Source of the DNA: an uncultured bacterium
GTDB lineage: Bacteria; Actinomycetota; Coriobacteriia; Coriobacteriales; Eggerthellaceae
Assembly: GCA_947649215.1 (NCBI GenBank)
Contig: CANSQW010000117.1
Span: 1 to 5,207, forward strand
Length of the DNA: 5,207 nt
Reading direction: 5' to 3'
In this document: positions 1-4,507 of the stretch, piece by piece
How positions within the stretch are numbered: position 1 is the stretch's first letter
How the letters are laid out: each line of letters starts with the position of its first letter
Program-made: the position numbers and the translations under genes
Notes under the pieces: generated by a model
Seen by the model: the letters and a program-made list of their open reading frames with translations, nothing else
What the model was told of the DNA's origin: nothing
Database searches by the model: none

Positions 1-159
1 GTAGATCACCAGATCGTGGGAAGGATGGGCCGTCAGCAGCTTCTTGAACTGGGCCGAGGAACCAGCAGCCACGTCCACGTCCAGCTTCGAGAGCACCTGC
101 TGGAACTTGTGGGCGTTGTCCAGGCTGTCGGCGATGAAGATGACGGTCTTGCGCTGCAT
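1..159 (-). CDS. N-terminal part of a receiver-like response regulator, possibly ANTAR type (partial)
   Basis: Only the first 53 codons are inside the window and the reading frame runs off the low-coordinate edge. The start is the ATG at 159-157, just after the glutamine synthetase stop codon with a single base between them, so the two genes are almost certainly co-transcribed and probably translationally coupled. The protein begins MQRKTVIFIADSLDNAHKF: a hydrophobic first beta strand ending in an acidic residue, then a helix with a lysine/glutamine-rich face, then a second strand (LDVDVAAG) and the start of a third (HDLVIY). That is the opening of a CheY-like receiver or pseudo-receiver fold. 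Small receiver-ANTAR antiterminators commonly sit beside glutamine synthetase genes in anaerobic Gram-positive bacteria, so a role in controlling nitrogen-assimilation transcripts is likely. The RNA-binding ANTAR part would lie outside the window and is not seen. Confidence 0.6.
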   Translation of the reverse strand, partial: MQRKTVIFIADSLDNAHKFQQVLSKLDVDVAAGSSAQFKKLLTAHPSHDLVIY

Positions 160-160
160 A

Positions 161-1504
161 CTACAACACCGCCAAATCGCGCTCGAGCTCCCAGGGGGTC
201 ACCACCGCCTGGTAGGCCGCCCATTCCTCGCGCTTGGCCTGCACCAGGTAGCTGTGGATGTGCTCGCCCAAGGTCTCGCGCATAAGCGCGCTCTCGGCGA
301 ACAGCTCCACCGCCTCGCCAAGGGTCTCGGGCAGCGTGGCCAGACCGCGCTCGCGATGCTGCTGGCGCGTGCAGCCCAGAGGCGCCGCCTCGTCAGCCGG
401 GGGCATCAGCTCGAGCCCTTCCTCGATGCCCGCCAATCCGGCGGCCAGCATCACGGCGAAGGCCAGGTAGGGGTTCGCTGCCGGGTCGGGGCTGCGCAGC
501 TCCACGCGGCAGGCGTTCTCGCTGTGGGGGCGATAGCCGGGAATGCGCACGAGCGTGGCGCGGTTGCGGGCGCCCCAGCTGACGCAGGTGGGGGCCTCCC
601 CTCCCGGGCGTAGGCGCTTGTAGGAGTTCACGTACTGGTTCGTGACCAGGGTGAACTCCGGCGCGTACTTCAGCAGGCCGGCGATGTAGGACTTCGCCGT
701 GGCCGACAGGTTGTAGCCCGACGGGTCGCTCGGATCGAAGAACACGTTGTTACCGTCCAGATCGATGAGGCTCTGGTGCACGTGCATGCCGCTGCCCGGC
801 GCATCGGTCATGGGCTTGGGCATGAACGAGGCGTACACCCCGTGCTTCATGGCGATTTCCTTCACCACCTGCTTGTAGGTCATCACCGCGTCGGCCATGG
901 ACAGGGCGTCGGCGTAGCGCAGGTCTATCTCGTGCTGCGAAGGACCCTTCTCATGATGGGAGTACTCCACGGGAATACCCATCTTCTCCAGAGTGAGCAC
1001 CGTGTCGCGCCGCAGGTCGGAGGCGGAATCAAGGGAAGTAAGGTCGAAATAGCTGCCGTGGTCGAGCACCTCGGTGCCCTCAGCGTCCTTGAAGTAGAAG
1101 TACTCCAGCTCCGGCCCCACGATGAACGAGTAGCCGGCCTCGGAGGCCTTGCGCACCATGCGCTTGAGCACCTGGCGCGAATCGCCCTCGTAGGGCTCGC
1201 CCTCGGGGGTGCGAATGTTGCAGATCATGCGAGCCACAGCATTGGAAGAGGGGCGCCAGGGCAGTACCTGGAAGGTGGAGGGATCGGGGAAGGCCAGCAT
1301 ATCGGATTCCCGCCTCTCCGAGAAACCTTCGATGCAGCTGGCATCGAATCCCATGCCGTCGTCGAAGGCGCTTTCCAACTCACCGGGCACTACAGCGAAG
1401 GACTTCATATTCCCCAGCACGTCGGTAAACCAGAAGCGCACGAAATGCACGTCACGGCTCTCGATAGTCTTCAGCACGAAATCTTGCTCGGGGGTTACCA
1501 CCAC
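161..1504 (-). CDS. glnA: Glutamine synthetase family protein, type I, GlnA2-like
   Basis: ATP-dependent ligase joining ammonium (or, in some relatives, a polyamine) to the gamma-carboxylate of glutamate in the cytoplasm. From a GTG start at 1504 it is 447 aa, the usual size of a type I-alpha enzyme. Visible motifs are FTDVLG (26-31), the FDASCIEGF loop (53-61), GPELEYF (130-136) with metal glutamates E132 and E134, HHEKGPSQHEID (183-194), GSGMHVHQSL (237-246) with H241, the Glu flap NSYKRLRPGGEAP (293-305), and VELRSPDPAANPYL (334-347). No adenylylation-type tyrosine motif is evident near the C-terminus. An in-frame ATG at 1546 would add 14 residues, but it overlaps a TATAAT box. The GTG at 1504 has GGAG 7 nt upstream and matches the family N-terminus (EQDFVLKTIESRD). 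The N-terminal block and the ending (EHIHSYLVQAKREEW) recall actinobacterial GlnA2, for which gamma-glutamylpolyamine synthesis has been reported. True glutamine synthetase activity therefore cannot be assumed. Confidence 0.93.
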   Translation of the reverse strand: MVVTPEQDFVLKTIESRDVHFVRFWFTDVLGNMKSFAVVPGELESAFDDGMGFDASCIEGFSERRESDMLAFPDPSTFQVLPWRPSSNAVARMICNIRTPEGEPYEGDSRQVLKRMVRKASEAGYSFIVGPELEYFYFKDAEGTEVLDHGSYFDLTSLDSASDLRRDTVLTLEKMGIPVEYSHHEKGPSQHEIDLRYADALSMADAVMTYKQVVKEIAMKHGVYASFMPKPMTDAPGSGMHVHQSLIDLDGNNVFFDPSDPSGYNLSATAKSYIAGLLKYAPEFTLVTNQYVNSYKRLRPGGEAPTCVSWGARNRATLVRIPGYRPHSENACRVELRSPDPAANPYLAFAVMLAAGLAGIEEGLELMPPADEAAPLGCTRQQHRERGLATLPETLGEAVELFAESALMRETLGEHIHSYLVQAKREEWAAYQAVVTPWELERDLAVL

Positions 1505-1511
1505 GTCTCTG

Positions 1512-1515
1512 CTCC
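1512..1515 (-). promoter_or_regulatory. Ribosome binding site deciding the glnA start
   Basis: The minus strand reads GGAG here, 7 nt before the GTG at 1504-1502 and 10 nt before a second GTG at 1501-1499. No Shine-Dalgarno-like sequence precedes the alternative ATG at 1546. This supports a GTG start, with 1504 preferred for its spacing. Confidence 0.65.
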
Positions 1516-1544
1516 GTTCGACCGTCGCGTTCTTGATCCGTCCC

Positions 1545-1550
1545 ATTATA
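1545..1550 (-). promoter_or_regulatory. Promoter -10 box (TATAAT) of the glnA operon
   Basis: A perfect TATAAT on the minus strand in a GC-rich intergenic stretch, just upstream of the glutamine synthetase gene and downstream of the rpmE terminator. No good -35 hexamer is visible 16-18 nt upstream, where the sequence is GC-rich, so the promoter may need an activator. Transcription would start near 1538, inside the longer version of the reading frame, leaving a leader of roughly 30 nt before the GTG at 1504. Confidence 0.6.
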
Positions 1551-1592
1551 GTTCGCAGTCAGAAGAGCCCTCGGGGGAATTTACCGGACTGC

Positions 1593-1625
1593 AAAAGAAA
1601 AAACCCGCCGCGGTGCGCGACGGGT
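1593..1625 (-). terminator. Intrinsic terminator of rpmE
   Basis: On the minus strand ACCCGTCGC, a 5-nt loop (GCACC) and GCGGCGGGT form a 9-bp stem with one G-U pair. It runs straight into TTTTTTCTTTT. It lies 26 nt past the rpmE stop codon and before the glnA promoter, so it separates the two transcription units. This is the only textbook terminator with a long U-tract in the window. Confidence 0.92.
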
Positions 1626-1650
1626 CTCAAAGGTGCGAGAAGCAGCGGAA

Positions 1651-2121
1651 CTACTCGGCGGCCTCAACCTCGGTCTCGGTCAGCTCCACGCCGGGGGCCT
1701 CCTCAGCGGTGGCCTCGGCAGCGGTGTCCTCCATATTCTGGACCTCTTCCTCGGCCTCGGCGCGAGCAGCAGCCTCAGCAGCCTTGGCGGCGAAAGCGGC
1801 GGCACGCTCGGCCTTAGCGGCGGCCTTGGCCTCGCGCTCGGCCTTCTTGGCGGCCTCGCGCTCGGCGATCTGAGCGGCGCGCTCGGCCTTCTTGGCGGCC
1901 TCGCGCTCGGCGACGACGTCCTTGGCGGAGCCGAAGCGATCGGCGAAGCGCTGCACGCGACCGCCGGTGTCGATCAGCTTCTGGGTGCCGGTGTAGAACG
2001 GGTGGCACGCGTTGCAGATGTCGATCTTCAGCTCAGGCTTGGTGGAGTGGGTGGTGAAGGTGTTGCCGCAGCTGCACTTCACGACGCACTCGACGTACTC
2101 CGGATGGATTCCCTGCTTCAT
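1651..2121 (-). CDS. rpmE: Ribosomal protein bL31 with a long charged C-terminal extension
   Basis: Large-subunit ribosomal protein of the zinc-binding (C+) type. Residues 1-64 are a complete bL31: MKQGIHPEY start, zinc cysteines C16, C18, C36 and C39 (CSC and CNAC), then HPFYTGTQ and [13 protein letters not shown]. Typical bL31 is about 70 aa, whereas this protein is 156 aa. Residues 65-125 are almost pure Ala/Glu/Lys/Arg in a helical pattern, including a duplicated 15-residue unit. Residues 126-156 are acidic ([18 protein letters not shown] and onward). The start at 2121 is set by homology and by AGGAG at 2132-2136, 10 nt upstream; in-frame extension further upstream would run through the leader hairpins and promoter. 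The unit has its own promoter, a structured leader and a terminator, so it looks monocistronic. The extension has the same codon and base style as the rest of the gene and there is no frameshift, so it is a real part of the reading frame. Its function is unknown to me. Confidence 0.95.
   Translation of the reverse strand: MKQGIHPEYVECVVKCSCGNTFTTHSTKPELKIDICNACHPFYTGTQKLIDTGGRVQRFADRFGSAKDVVAEREAAKKAERAAQIAEREAAKKAEREAKAAAKAERAAAFAAKAAEAAARAEAEEEVQNMEDTAAEATAEEAPGVELTETEVEAAE
1833..1913 (-). repeat. 36-bp perfect direct repeat inside rpmE, period 45 bp
   Basis: Positions 1833-1868 and 1878-1913 are identical over 36 bp, with a 9-bp spacer. The 45-bp period equals 15 codons, so the repeat keeps frame and encodes [11 protein letters not shown] twice in the bL31 extension. 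Identity at synonymous positions suggests a recent duplication or continuing slippage or recombination rather than protein-level selection alone. Confidence 0.95.
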
Positions 2122-2140
2122 GGTAGGTTCTCTCCTCATC

Positions 2141-2188
2141 TCCTTGGTTTCCGACCAAGGAATCGATGCCTTGGTTTCCGACCAAGGC
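2141..2188 (-). promoter_or_regulatory. Twin identical hairpins in the rpmE 5' leader
   Basis: The mRNA-sense sequence CCTTGGTCGGAAACCAAGG occurs twice, at 2169-2187 and 2142-2160, separated by the 8 nt CATCGATT. Each copy folds as a 7-bp stem (CCUUGGU/ACCAAGG) with the 5-nt loop CGGAA. An eighth pair flanks each stem: G-C in the upstream copy (2188/2168) and U-A in the downstream copy (2161/2141), a compensatory difference that argues for RNA structure. The downstream hairpin ends 4 nt before the Shine-Dalgarno AGGAG. Position and design suggest a ribosomal-protein leader through which bL31 may control its own translation. Because the arms are identical they could also pair between copies and give alternative folds. 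The structure is seen; the regulatory role is inferred. Confidence 0.8.
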
Positions 2189-2205
2189 GAGACACAAGCC
2201 TTCAT

Positions 2206-2233
2206 ATAATAGCACCGCCCTCGCACAATGCAA
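2206..2233 (-). promoter_or_regulatory. Promoter of rpmE with extended -10
   Basis: On the minus strand the -10 is TATTAT (2206-2211), preceded by TGC (2212-2214), an extended -10. A -35-like TTGCAT lies at 2228-2233 with a 16-bp spacer. The predicted start near 2199 gives a leader of about 78 nt that contains both twin hairpins. Confidence 0.7.
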
Positions 2234-2242
2234 GGGCGGCGC
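2212..2242 (-). terminator. 14-bp inverted repeat overlapping the rpmE promoter; possible dfx terminator or operator
   Basis: As minus-strand RNA, 2242-2229 pairs with 2225-2212 in a 14-bp stem (12 Watson-Crick pairs, 2 G-U) around a 3-nt loop. It is followed by UAUUAUAU. It starts 83 nt past the desulfoferrodoxin stop codon, so it could terminate that transcript, with the A/U tail supplied by the rpmE -10 box. Because it spans the -35 to -10 spacer of the rpmE promoter, it could equally be a repressor operator. The tail is not a clean U-tract, so the terminator call is moderate. Confidence 0.5.
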
Positions 2243-2325
2243 GACGATAATTCACGGACGAACCCGTGCAGGCGGCAAGGCGCCGGGCGCCCCGCAGCCT
2301 GGCAGGGCGGCTCCCTGACGGCGGG

Positions 2326-2706
2326 CTAGAGCTCCGTCACCCACAGGCCGTGGAGGTTGCAGTACTCGTAGACGCGGAGGGGCTGCACGCCGTCGGCGAC
2401 GAAGAAGTCGGTCGCGGGCGGGTTCTCCGGGGTGAGGGGGTGCACCTCGTAGCCCTTGTCGGTGACCAGGCAGATGAACTGGATCCAGTGCTCGGGGAGC
2501 ATCGGATGGTCGACGCTGCCGACGTTCACGTGGATGTGGCCCTCCTCGCGGGTGACGGCCGGCACGTGCTTCTCGGTGGCGGCGTCGGTGCTGTCCGCGA
2601 CCAGCTCGACCATCTTCTCGCCGCAGCAGAACAGCGGCACGTTGTGGTCGACGACCTTCACGGCGATGTTGCCGCAGTGCTCGCACTTGTAGAACTTGAT
2701 GTCCAT
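2326..2706 (-). CDS. dfx: Desulfoferrodoxin (two-iron superoxide reductase)
   Basis: Reduces superoxide to hydrogen peroxide without making oxygen, using electrons from rubredoxin-like donors; a cytosolic defence typical of anaerobes. It is 126 aa, full length for the class. The N-terminal desulforedoxin domain has the FeCys4 ligands C8, C11, C27 and C28 (CEHC and CCGEKM). The C-terminal domain carries the catalytic site: EKHVP with H47, H67 and H73 in VDHPMLPEHW, then C116 and H119 in CNLHGLW. The active-site glutamate and lysine (E45, K46) are also present, so both iron sites look intact. The start ATG at 2706 has AGAGGT 5 nt upstream. The gene has its own promoter and sits alone between lgt and rpmE. 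Nothing nearby encodes a rubredoxin or rubrerythrin partner. Confidence 0.96.
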   Translation of the reverse strand: MDIKFYKCEHCGNIAVKVVDHNVPLFCCGEKMVELVADSTDAATEKHVPAVTREEGHIHVNVGSVDHPMLPEHWIQFICLVTDKGYEVHPLTPENPPATDFFVADGVQPLRVYEYCNLHGLWVTEL

Positions 2707-2753
2707 GGCAGACCTCTTTTCTCAGTTAGCCGGGGTGTCCCGGGTTGACGCGG

Positions 2754-2777
2754 CCCGCCGGCGTTCCGCGCGGCGGG
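2754..2777 (-). repeat. Inverted repeat in the dfx leader
   Basis: CCCGCCG (2754-2760) and CGGCGGG (2771-2777) form a 7-bp all-GC stem with a 10-nt loop. It lies within the predicted dfx 5' leader, about 37 nt before the Shine-Dalgarno. It may be a stabilising or regulatory hairpin, but in such GC-rich DNA a 7-bp stem can occur by chance. Confidence 0.4.
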
Positions 2778-2802
2778 AAGGGCGCACGGCCCTCAGCCGA
2801 GT

Positions 2803-2832
2803 ATTGTACGGCGCACCGCCCCCGTCCGTGAA
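2803..2832 (-). promoter_or_regulatory. Probable dfx promoter
   Basis: Minus-strand TACAAT (2803-2808) lies 18 bp downstream of TTCACG (2827-2832). They match the consensus -10 at 5 of 6 and the consensus -35 at 4 of 6. This is an AT-containing island in a GC-rich gap. The predicted start near 2796 leaves a leader of about 90 nt before the dfx ATG. Confidence 0.5.
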
Positions 2833-2896
2833 CCCATCTGCCGATCGATTCCACGCCGTAATCTCAAGAGGCGCGGGCAGGCGGGGCGAGGTACGG

Positions 2897-2929
2897 GCGC
2901 CAGGGCGCTGAGCGCGGAGCGCCAGGGCG
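2897..2929. repeat. 11-bp direct repeat with a 6-bp inverted repeat between lgt and dfx
   Basis: GCGCCAGGGCG occurs at 2897-2907 and 2919-2929, period 22 bp. GGCGCT (2904-2909) and AGCGCC (2918-2923) can pair within it. This sits in the roughly 294-bp gap between lgt and dfx (2707-3000). The rest of the gap holds the dfx promoter and leader plus a possible lgt terminator; I see no gene in it. Confidence 0.5.
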
Positions 2930-2946
2930 GGCGCGGCAAAGCAACG

Positions 2947-2985
2947 CGGCGCCCCGGCAGGGACGCGGGAGGGCGCGAGGCGCCG
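2947..2985 (-). terminator. Possible lgt terminator hairpin without a good U-tract
   Basis: CGGCGCC (2947-2953) and GGCGCCG (2979-2985) form a 7-bp stem closing a 25-nt loop, 15 nt past the lgt stop codon. On the minus strand it is followed by CGTTGCTTTGC, which is only weakly U-rich. It is the best termination candidate for the lgt unit but not a convincing one. Confidence 0.3.
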
Positions 2986-3000
2986 GAACGCGACCGGGCC

Positions 3001-3855
3001 CTAGCGGGCCGCCGGATCGTCCGCGTCCGCCGGCTGGGCTCCCCTCGCCCCGCGCTGCGGCAGCCGGCGCGAGAGCGCGTAGGCCAGCACGCCCACGCCC
3101 ACGAGCACGAGCGGCGCCGAGAGCACCTGGCCCATGGTGAGCCAGCCGCCCCAGAGGTAGCCCAGCTGCGCATCGGGCTCGCGCACGAACTCGACGAGGA
3201 AGCGGAACGTGCCGTACATGACCAGGAAGGCGCCGAGGAACGTGCCGCGAGGACGCGGCGGCACCCGGCGCGACAGCGCGTAGAGCACGCAGAAGATGAC
3301 GACGCCCTCGAGCAGCGCCTCGTAGAGCTGCGAGGGATGACGCGGCATGAGGCCGGCCGCCCCGCCGAAGACGACGCCCCAGGGCGCGTCGGTGGGCGCG
3401 CCCCACAGCTCGCCGTTGATGAAGTTGGCGCAGCGCCCGAAGAACAGTCCCGCCGGCGCGGCGATGCAGCCCAGGTCGGCCAGGGTGAGGTACGGGATGC
3501 GCGTGAGCCGCGCCGCGGGAATGCCCGACACGAGCGCGCCCACGAGCCCGCCGTGGAAGCTCATGCCGCCCTTGTTGAACATGACGATCTCAAGCGGGTG
3601 CGCCAGGTAGTAGCCGTCGCCGTAGAACAGGACGTAGCCGAGCCGCCCGCCCACGATGACGCCCACGATGACGCAGATCATGATGGTGAGCAGCGAGTCG
3701 ACGTCCACCGAGACGCGCCAGCGCCGGGCTACGCGCCAGACGATGAGGGCCGCGCAGACGAAGCCGAGCACGTACGCGATGCCGTACCACCGGATGGTGA
3801 GGGGGCCTAAGGAGAGCGCCACGGGGTCGATGCCGTGATAGAGGGCGTCAAGCAC
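3001..3855 (-). CDS. lgt: Prolipoprotein diacylglyceryl transferase
   Basis: Membrane enzyme that moves the diacylglyceryl group of phosphatidylglycerol onto the lipobox cysteine of prolipoproteins, the first step of lipoprotein maturation. It is 284 aa, normal for Lgt. The family signature GRCANFINGELWG is at 140-152, with R141 and N146. Other marks are IRWYGIAY (21-28), MSFHGG with H101 (98-103), RHPSQLYEA (172-180) and REPDAQLG (225-232). About seven hydrophobic segments are visible, roughly at 20-40, 55-75, 98-113, 125-140, 182-196, 206-222 and 240-262, ending in an Arg-rich cytoplasmic tail. The start is a GTG at 3855, 3 nt after the stop codon of the zinc-ribbon gene upstream, with AGGGA as a modest Shine-Dalgarno inside that gene's 3' end. 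Translational coupling to the upstream gene is likely. Confidence 0.96.
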   Translation of the reverse strand: MLDALYHGIDPVALSLGPLTIRWYGIAYVLGFVCAALIVWRVARRWRVSVDVDSLLTIMICVIVGVIVGGRLGYVLFYGDGYYLAHPLEIVMFNKGGMSFHGGLVGALVSGIPAARLTRIPYLTLADLGCIAAPAGLFFGRCANFINGELWGAPTDAPWGVVFGGAAGLMPRHPSQLYEALLEGVVIFCVLYALSRRVPPRPRGTFLGAFLVMYGTFRFLVEFVREPDAQLGYLWGGWLTMGQVLSAPLVLVGVGVLAYALSRRLPQRGARGAQPADADDPAAR

Positions 3856-3858
3856 GGG

Positions 3859-4077
3859 CTATCCCTGCCCCATGCCGGCGCCCACCTCGATGGCCGCGAA
3901 GCGCACTTCTTCGCGCAGGGCCTCGGGAATGGGCTGGAGGGACGACACCTTGGCACCGCAGCGCGGGCAGGTGAGGGAGAAGAGCGCCGCCTCGGGGCGC
4001 AGGACCATCATGGAGTCGTAGGAGGCCACGTCAAGGCCGGCCTCTCCGCATGCGGGACAGGTTATCGCCTGGCTCAT
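3859..4077 (-). CDS. Small two-CxxC zinc-ribbon protein upstream of lgt
   Basis: A 72-aa protein of unknown function. CPACG (C7, C10) and CPRCG (C37, C40) are separated by 26 residues, the knuckles of a zinc ribbon. The segment between them (VASYDSMMVLRPEAALFSL) has alternating hydrophobics as expected for a beta hairpin. The layout loosely recalls the CpXC domain but is shorter. The C-terminal part (51-66) is a short amphipathic helix. There is no signal peptide. The start at 4077 has a very strong purine tract (GAGGAGGGGAGG) upstream. An upstream in-frame ATG at 4134 would place the promoter -10 inside the gene and is rejected. It ends 3 nt before lgt, so the two form an operon. A direct role in lipoprotein processing is not shown. 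Confidence 0.82.
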   Translation of the reverse strand: MSQAITCPACGEAGLDVASYDSMMVLRPEAALFSLTCPRCGAKVSSLQPIPEALREEVRFAAIEVGAGMGQG

Positions 4078-4116
4078 GCCGCCTCCCCTCCTCTCGGTCG
4101 CCGCCTTCCTGCGGCC

Positions 4117-4125
4117 ATTGTAGCA
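4117..4125 (-). promoter_or_regulatory. Extended -10 promoter of the zinc-ribbon/lgt operon
   Basis: The minus strand reads TGCTACAAT, a TGn-extended -10 with 5 of 6 matches to TATAAT, placed 20 nt after the stop codon of the upstream Cys8 gene. No good -35 is seen. The start would be near 4110, about 33 nt before the ATG at 4077. Confidence 0.6.
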
Positions 4126-4144
4126 GAAGGCCACGCGGACGCGC

Positions 4145-4435
4145 CTACAGCAGGAAGCGGTTGGGGTTGCCCGGACGCTCCACGTCGCCCACGCGCTCGG
4201 AGAGCGCCGGCCCGTGGGTGAGGAAGTGCTCGCAGATGCGGCAGACCTCCTTCACGGCGGCGGCGTAGTCGTGCTCGGGGTTGAGGATGAGGTCGAGGTC
4301 GTCGGTGACCACGTGGGTCTTGCGGACGCAGGCGGCGAAGTTGCACTCTGACGGGCACGGCTCCCCCGGCATGTTGTGGGGGCAGCGGCCCTGCATCTCC
4401 TCGTCGCAGCCGCGACGCTCCCAGCACTTCTCCAT
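4145..4435 (-). CDS. Unrecognised 96-aa protein with eight cysteines, downstream of Nfu
   Basis: I do not recognise this family. Six cysteines fall in the first 36 residues: C4 (KCWE), C10, C18 (RCP), C27 (PCP), C31 and C36. A CRIC pair (C65, C68) follows. Between them is a conserved-looking acidic stretch (VVTDDLDLILNPEHDYAAAV). The opening CWE-C-CP layout resembles the start of small proteins called two-CW domain proteins, but the match is only by eye. Eight cysteines and several histidines (H20, H41, H55, H70, H74) would suit one or two zinc or Fe-S sites. There is no signal peptide or membrane segment, so it is probably cytosolic. The start at 4435 has AGGAGG 5 nt upstream. It follows nfu after 72 nt that contain a strong hairpin, and the spacing suggests partial co-transcription with the Fe-S gene. 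Confidence 0.85.
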   Translation of the reverse strand: MEKCWERRGCDEEMQGRCPHNMPGEPCPSECNFAACVRKTHVVTDDLDLILNPEHDYAAAVKEVCRICEHFLTHGPALSERVGDVERPGNPNRFLL

Positions 4436-4454
4436 GTTCCCCTCCTCGCAAACG

Positions 4455-4486
4455 AGCAGGGGCGGGCCCGCAAGCCCGCCCCTGCT
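4455..4486 (-). terminator. Strong 13-bp hairpin between nfu and the Cys8 gene
   Basis: AGCAGGGGCGGGC (4455-4467) and GCCCGCCCCTGCT (4474-4486) pair perfectly over 13 bp around a 6-nt loop. On the minus strand it is followed by CGTTTGCG, with only three U residues, and 8 nt later by the AGGAGG that serves the next gene. It may be a leaky terminator, or an intercistronic element that stabilises or processes the mRNA and lowers expression of the Cys8 gene relative to nfu. Confidence 0.7.
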
Positions 4487-4507
4487 TACCTCATGCCTCG
4501 GCGCGGC

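Noticed and set aside
44..613. Plus-strand open frame opposite the 3' half of glnA
   Set aside because: No recognisable motif, and it overlaps the strongly conserved glutamine synthetase frame on the other strand.
776..1873. Long plus-strand open frame of 365 codons opposite glnA and the end of rpmE
   Set aside because: It is antisense to clear glutamine synthetase and bL31 coding sequence, crosses the rpmE terminator and shows low-complexity His/Gly/Ala composition typical of a GC-rich shadow frame.
1833..1913. Direct repeats considered as a CRISPR array
   Set aside because: There are only two copies, with a 9-bp spacer, in frame inside a coding sequence; they encode a protein repeat.
2122..2139. 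Alternative rpmE start six codons upstream (ATG at 2139, MRREPTMK)
   Set aside because: Its only Shine-Dalgarno-like sequence directly abuts the ATG, leaving no spacing, and bL31 proteins normally begin at the MK-x-x-IHP methionine.
2141..2188. Twin hairpins considered as a mobile-element end, REP-type repeat or attachment site
   Set aside because: They lie between a promoter and ribosome site of an intact housekeeping gene, there is no transposase or integrase nearby, and no third copy is seen in the window.
2122..2226. Upstream extension of rpmE beyond the ATG at 2121
   Set aside because: The extra residues come from translating the twin hairpins and the -10 region, including a repeated SETK segment. 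Homology and the ribosome site place the start at 2121.
2864..3406. Minus-strand alternative frame overlapping the lgt 3' end and the following gap
   Set aside because: The protein is almost entirely Ala/Arg/Gly/Pro, a frame-shifted reading of lgt without start signals.
3337..3810. Plus-strand open frame opposite lgt
   Set aside because: The sequence is rich in Asp, His, Ala and Arg with no family signal; the minus-strand Lgt motifs explain the region fully.
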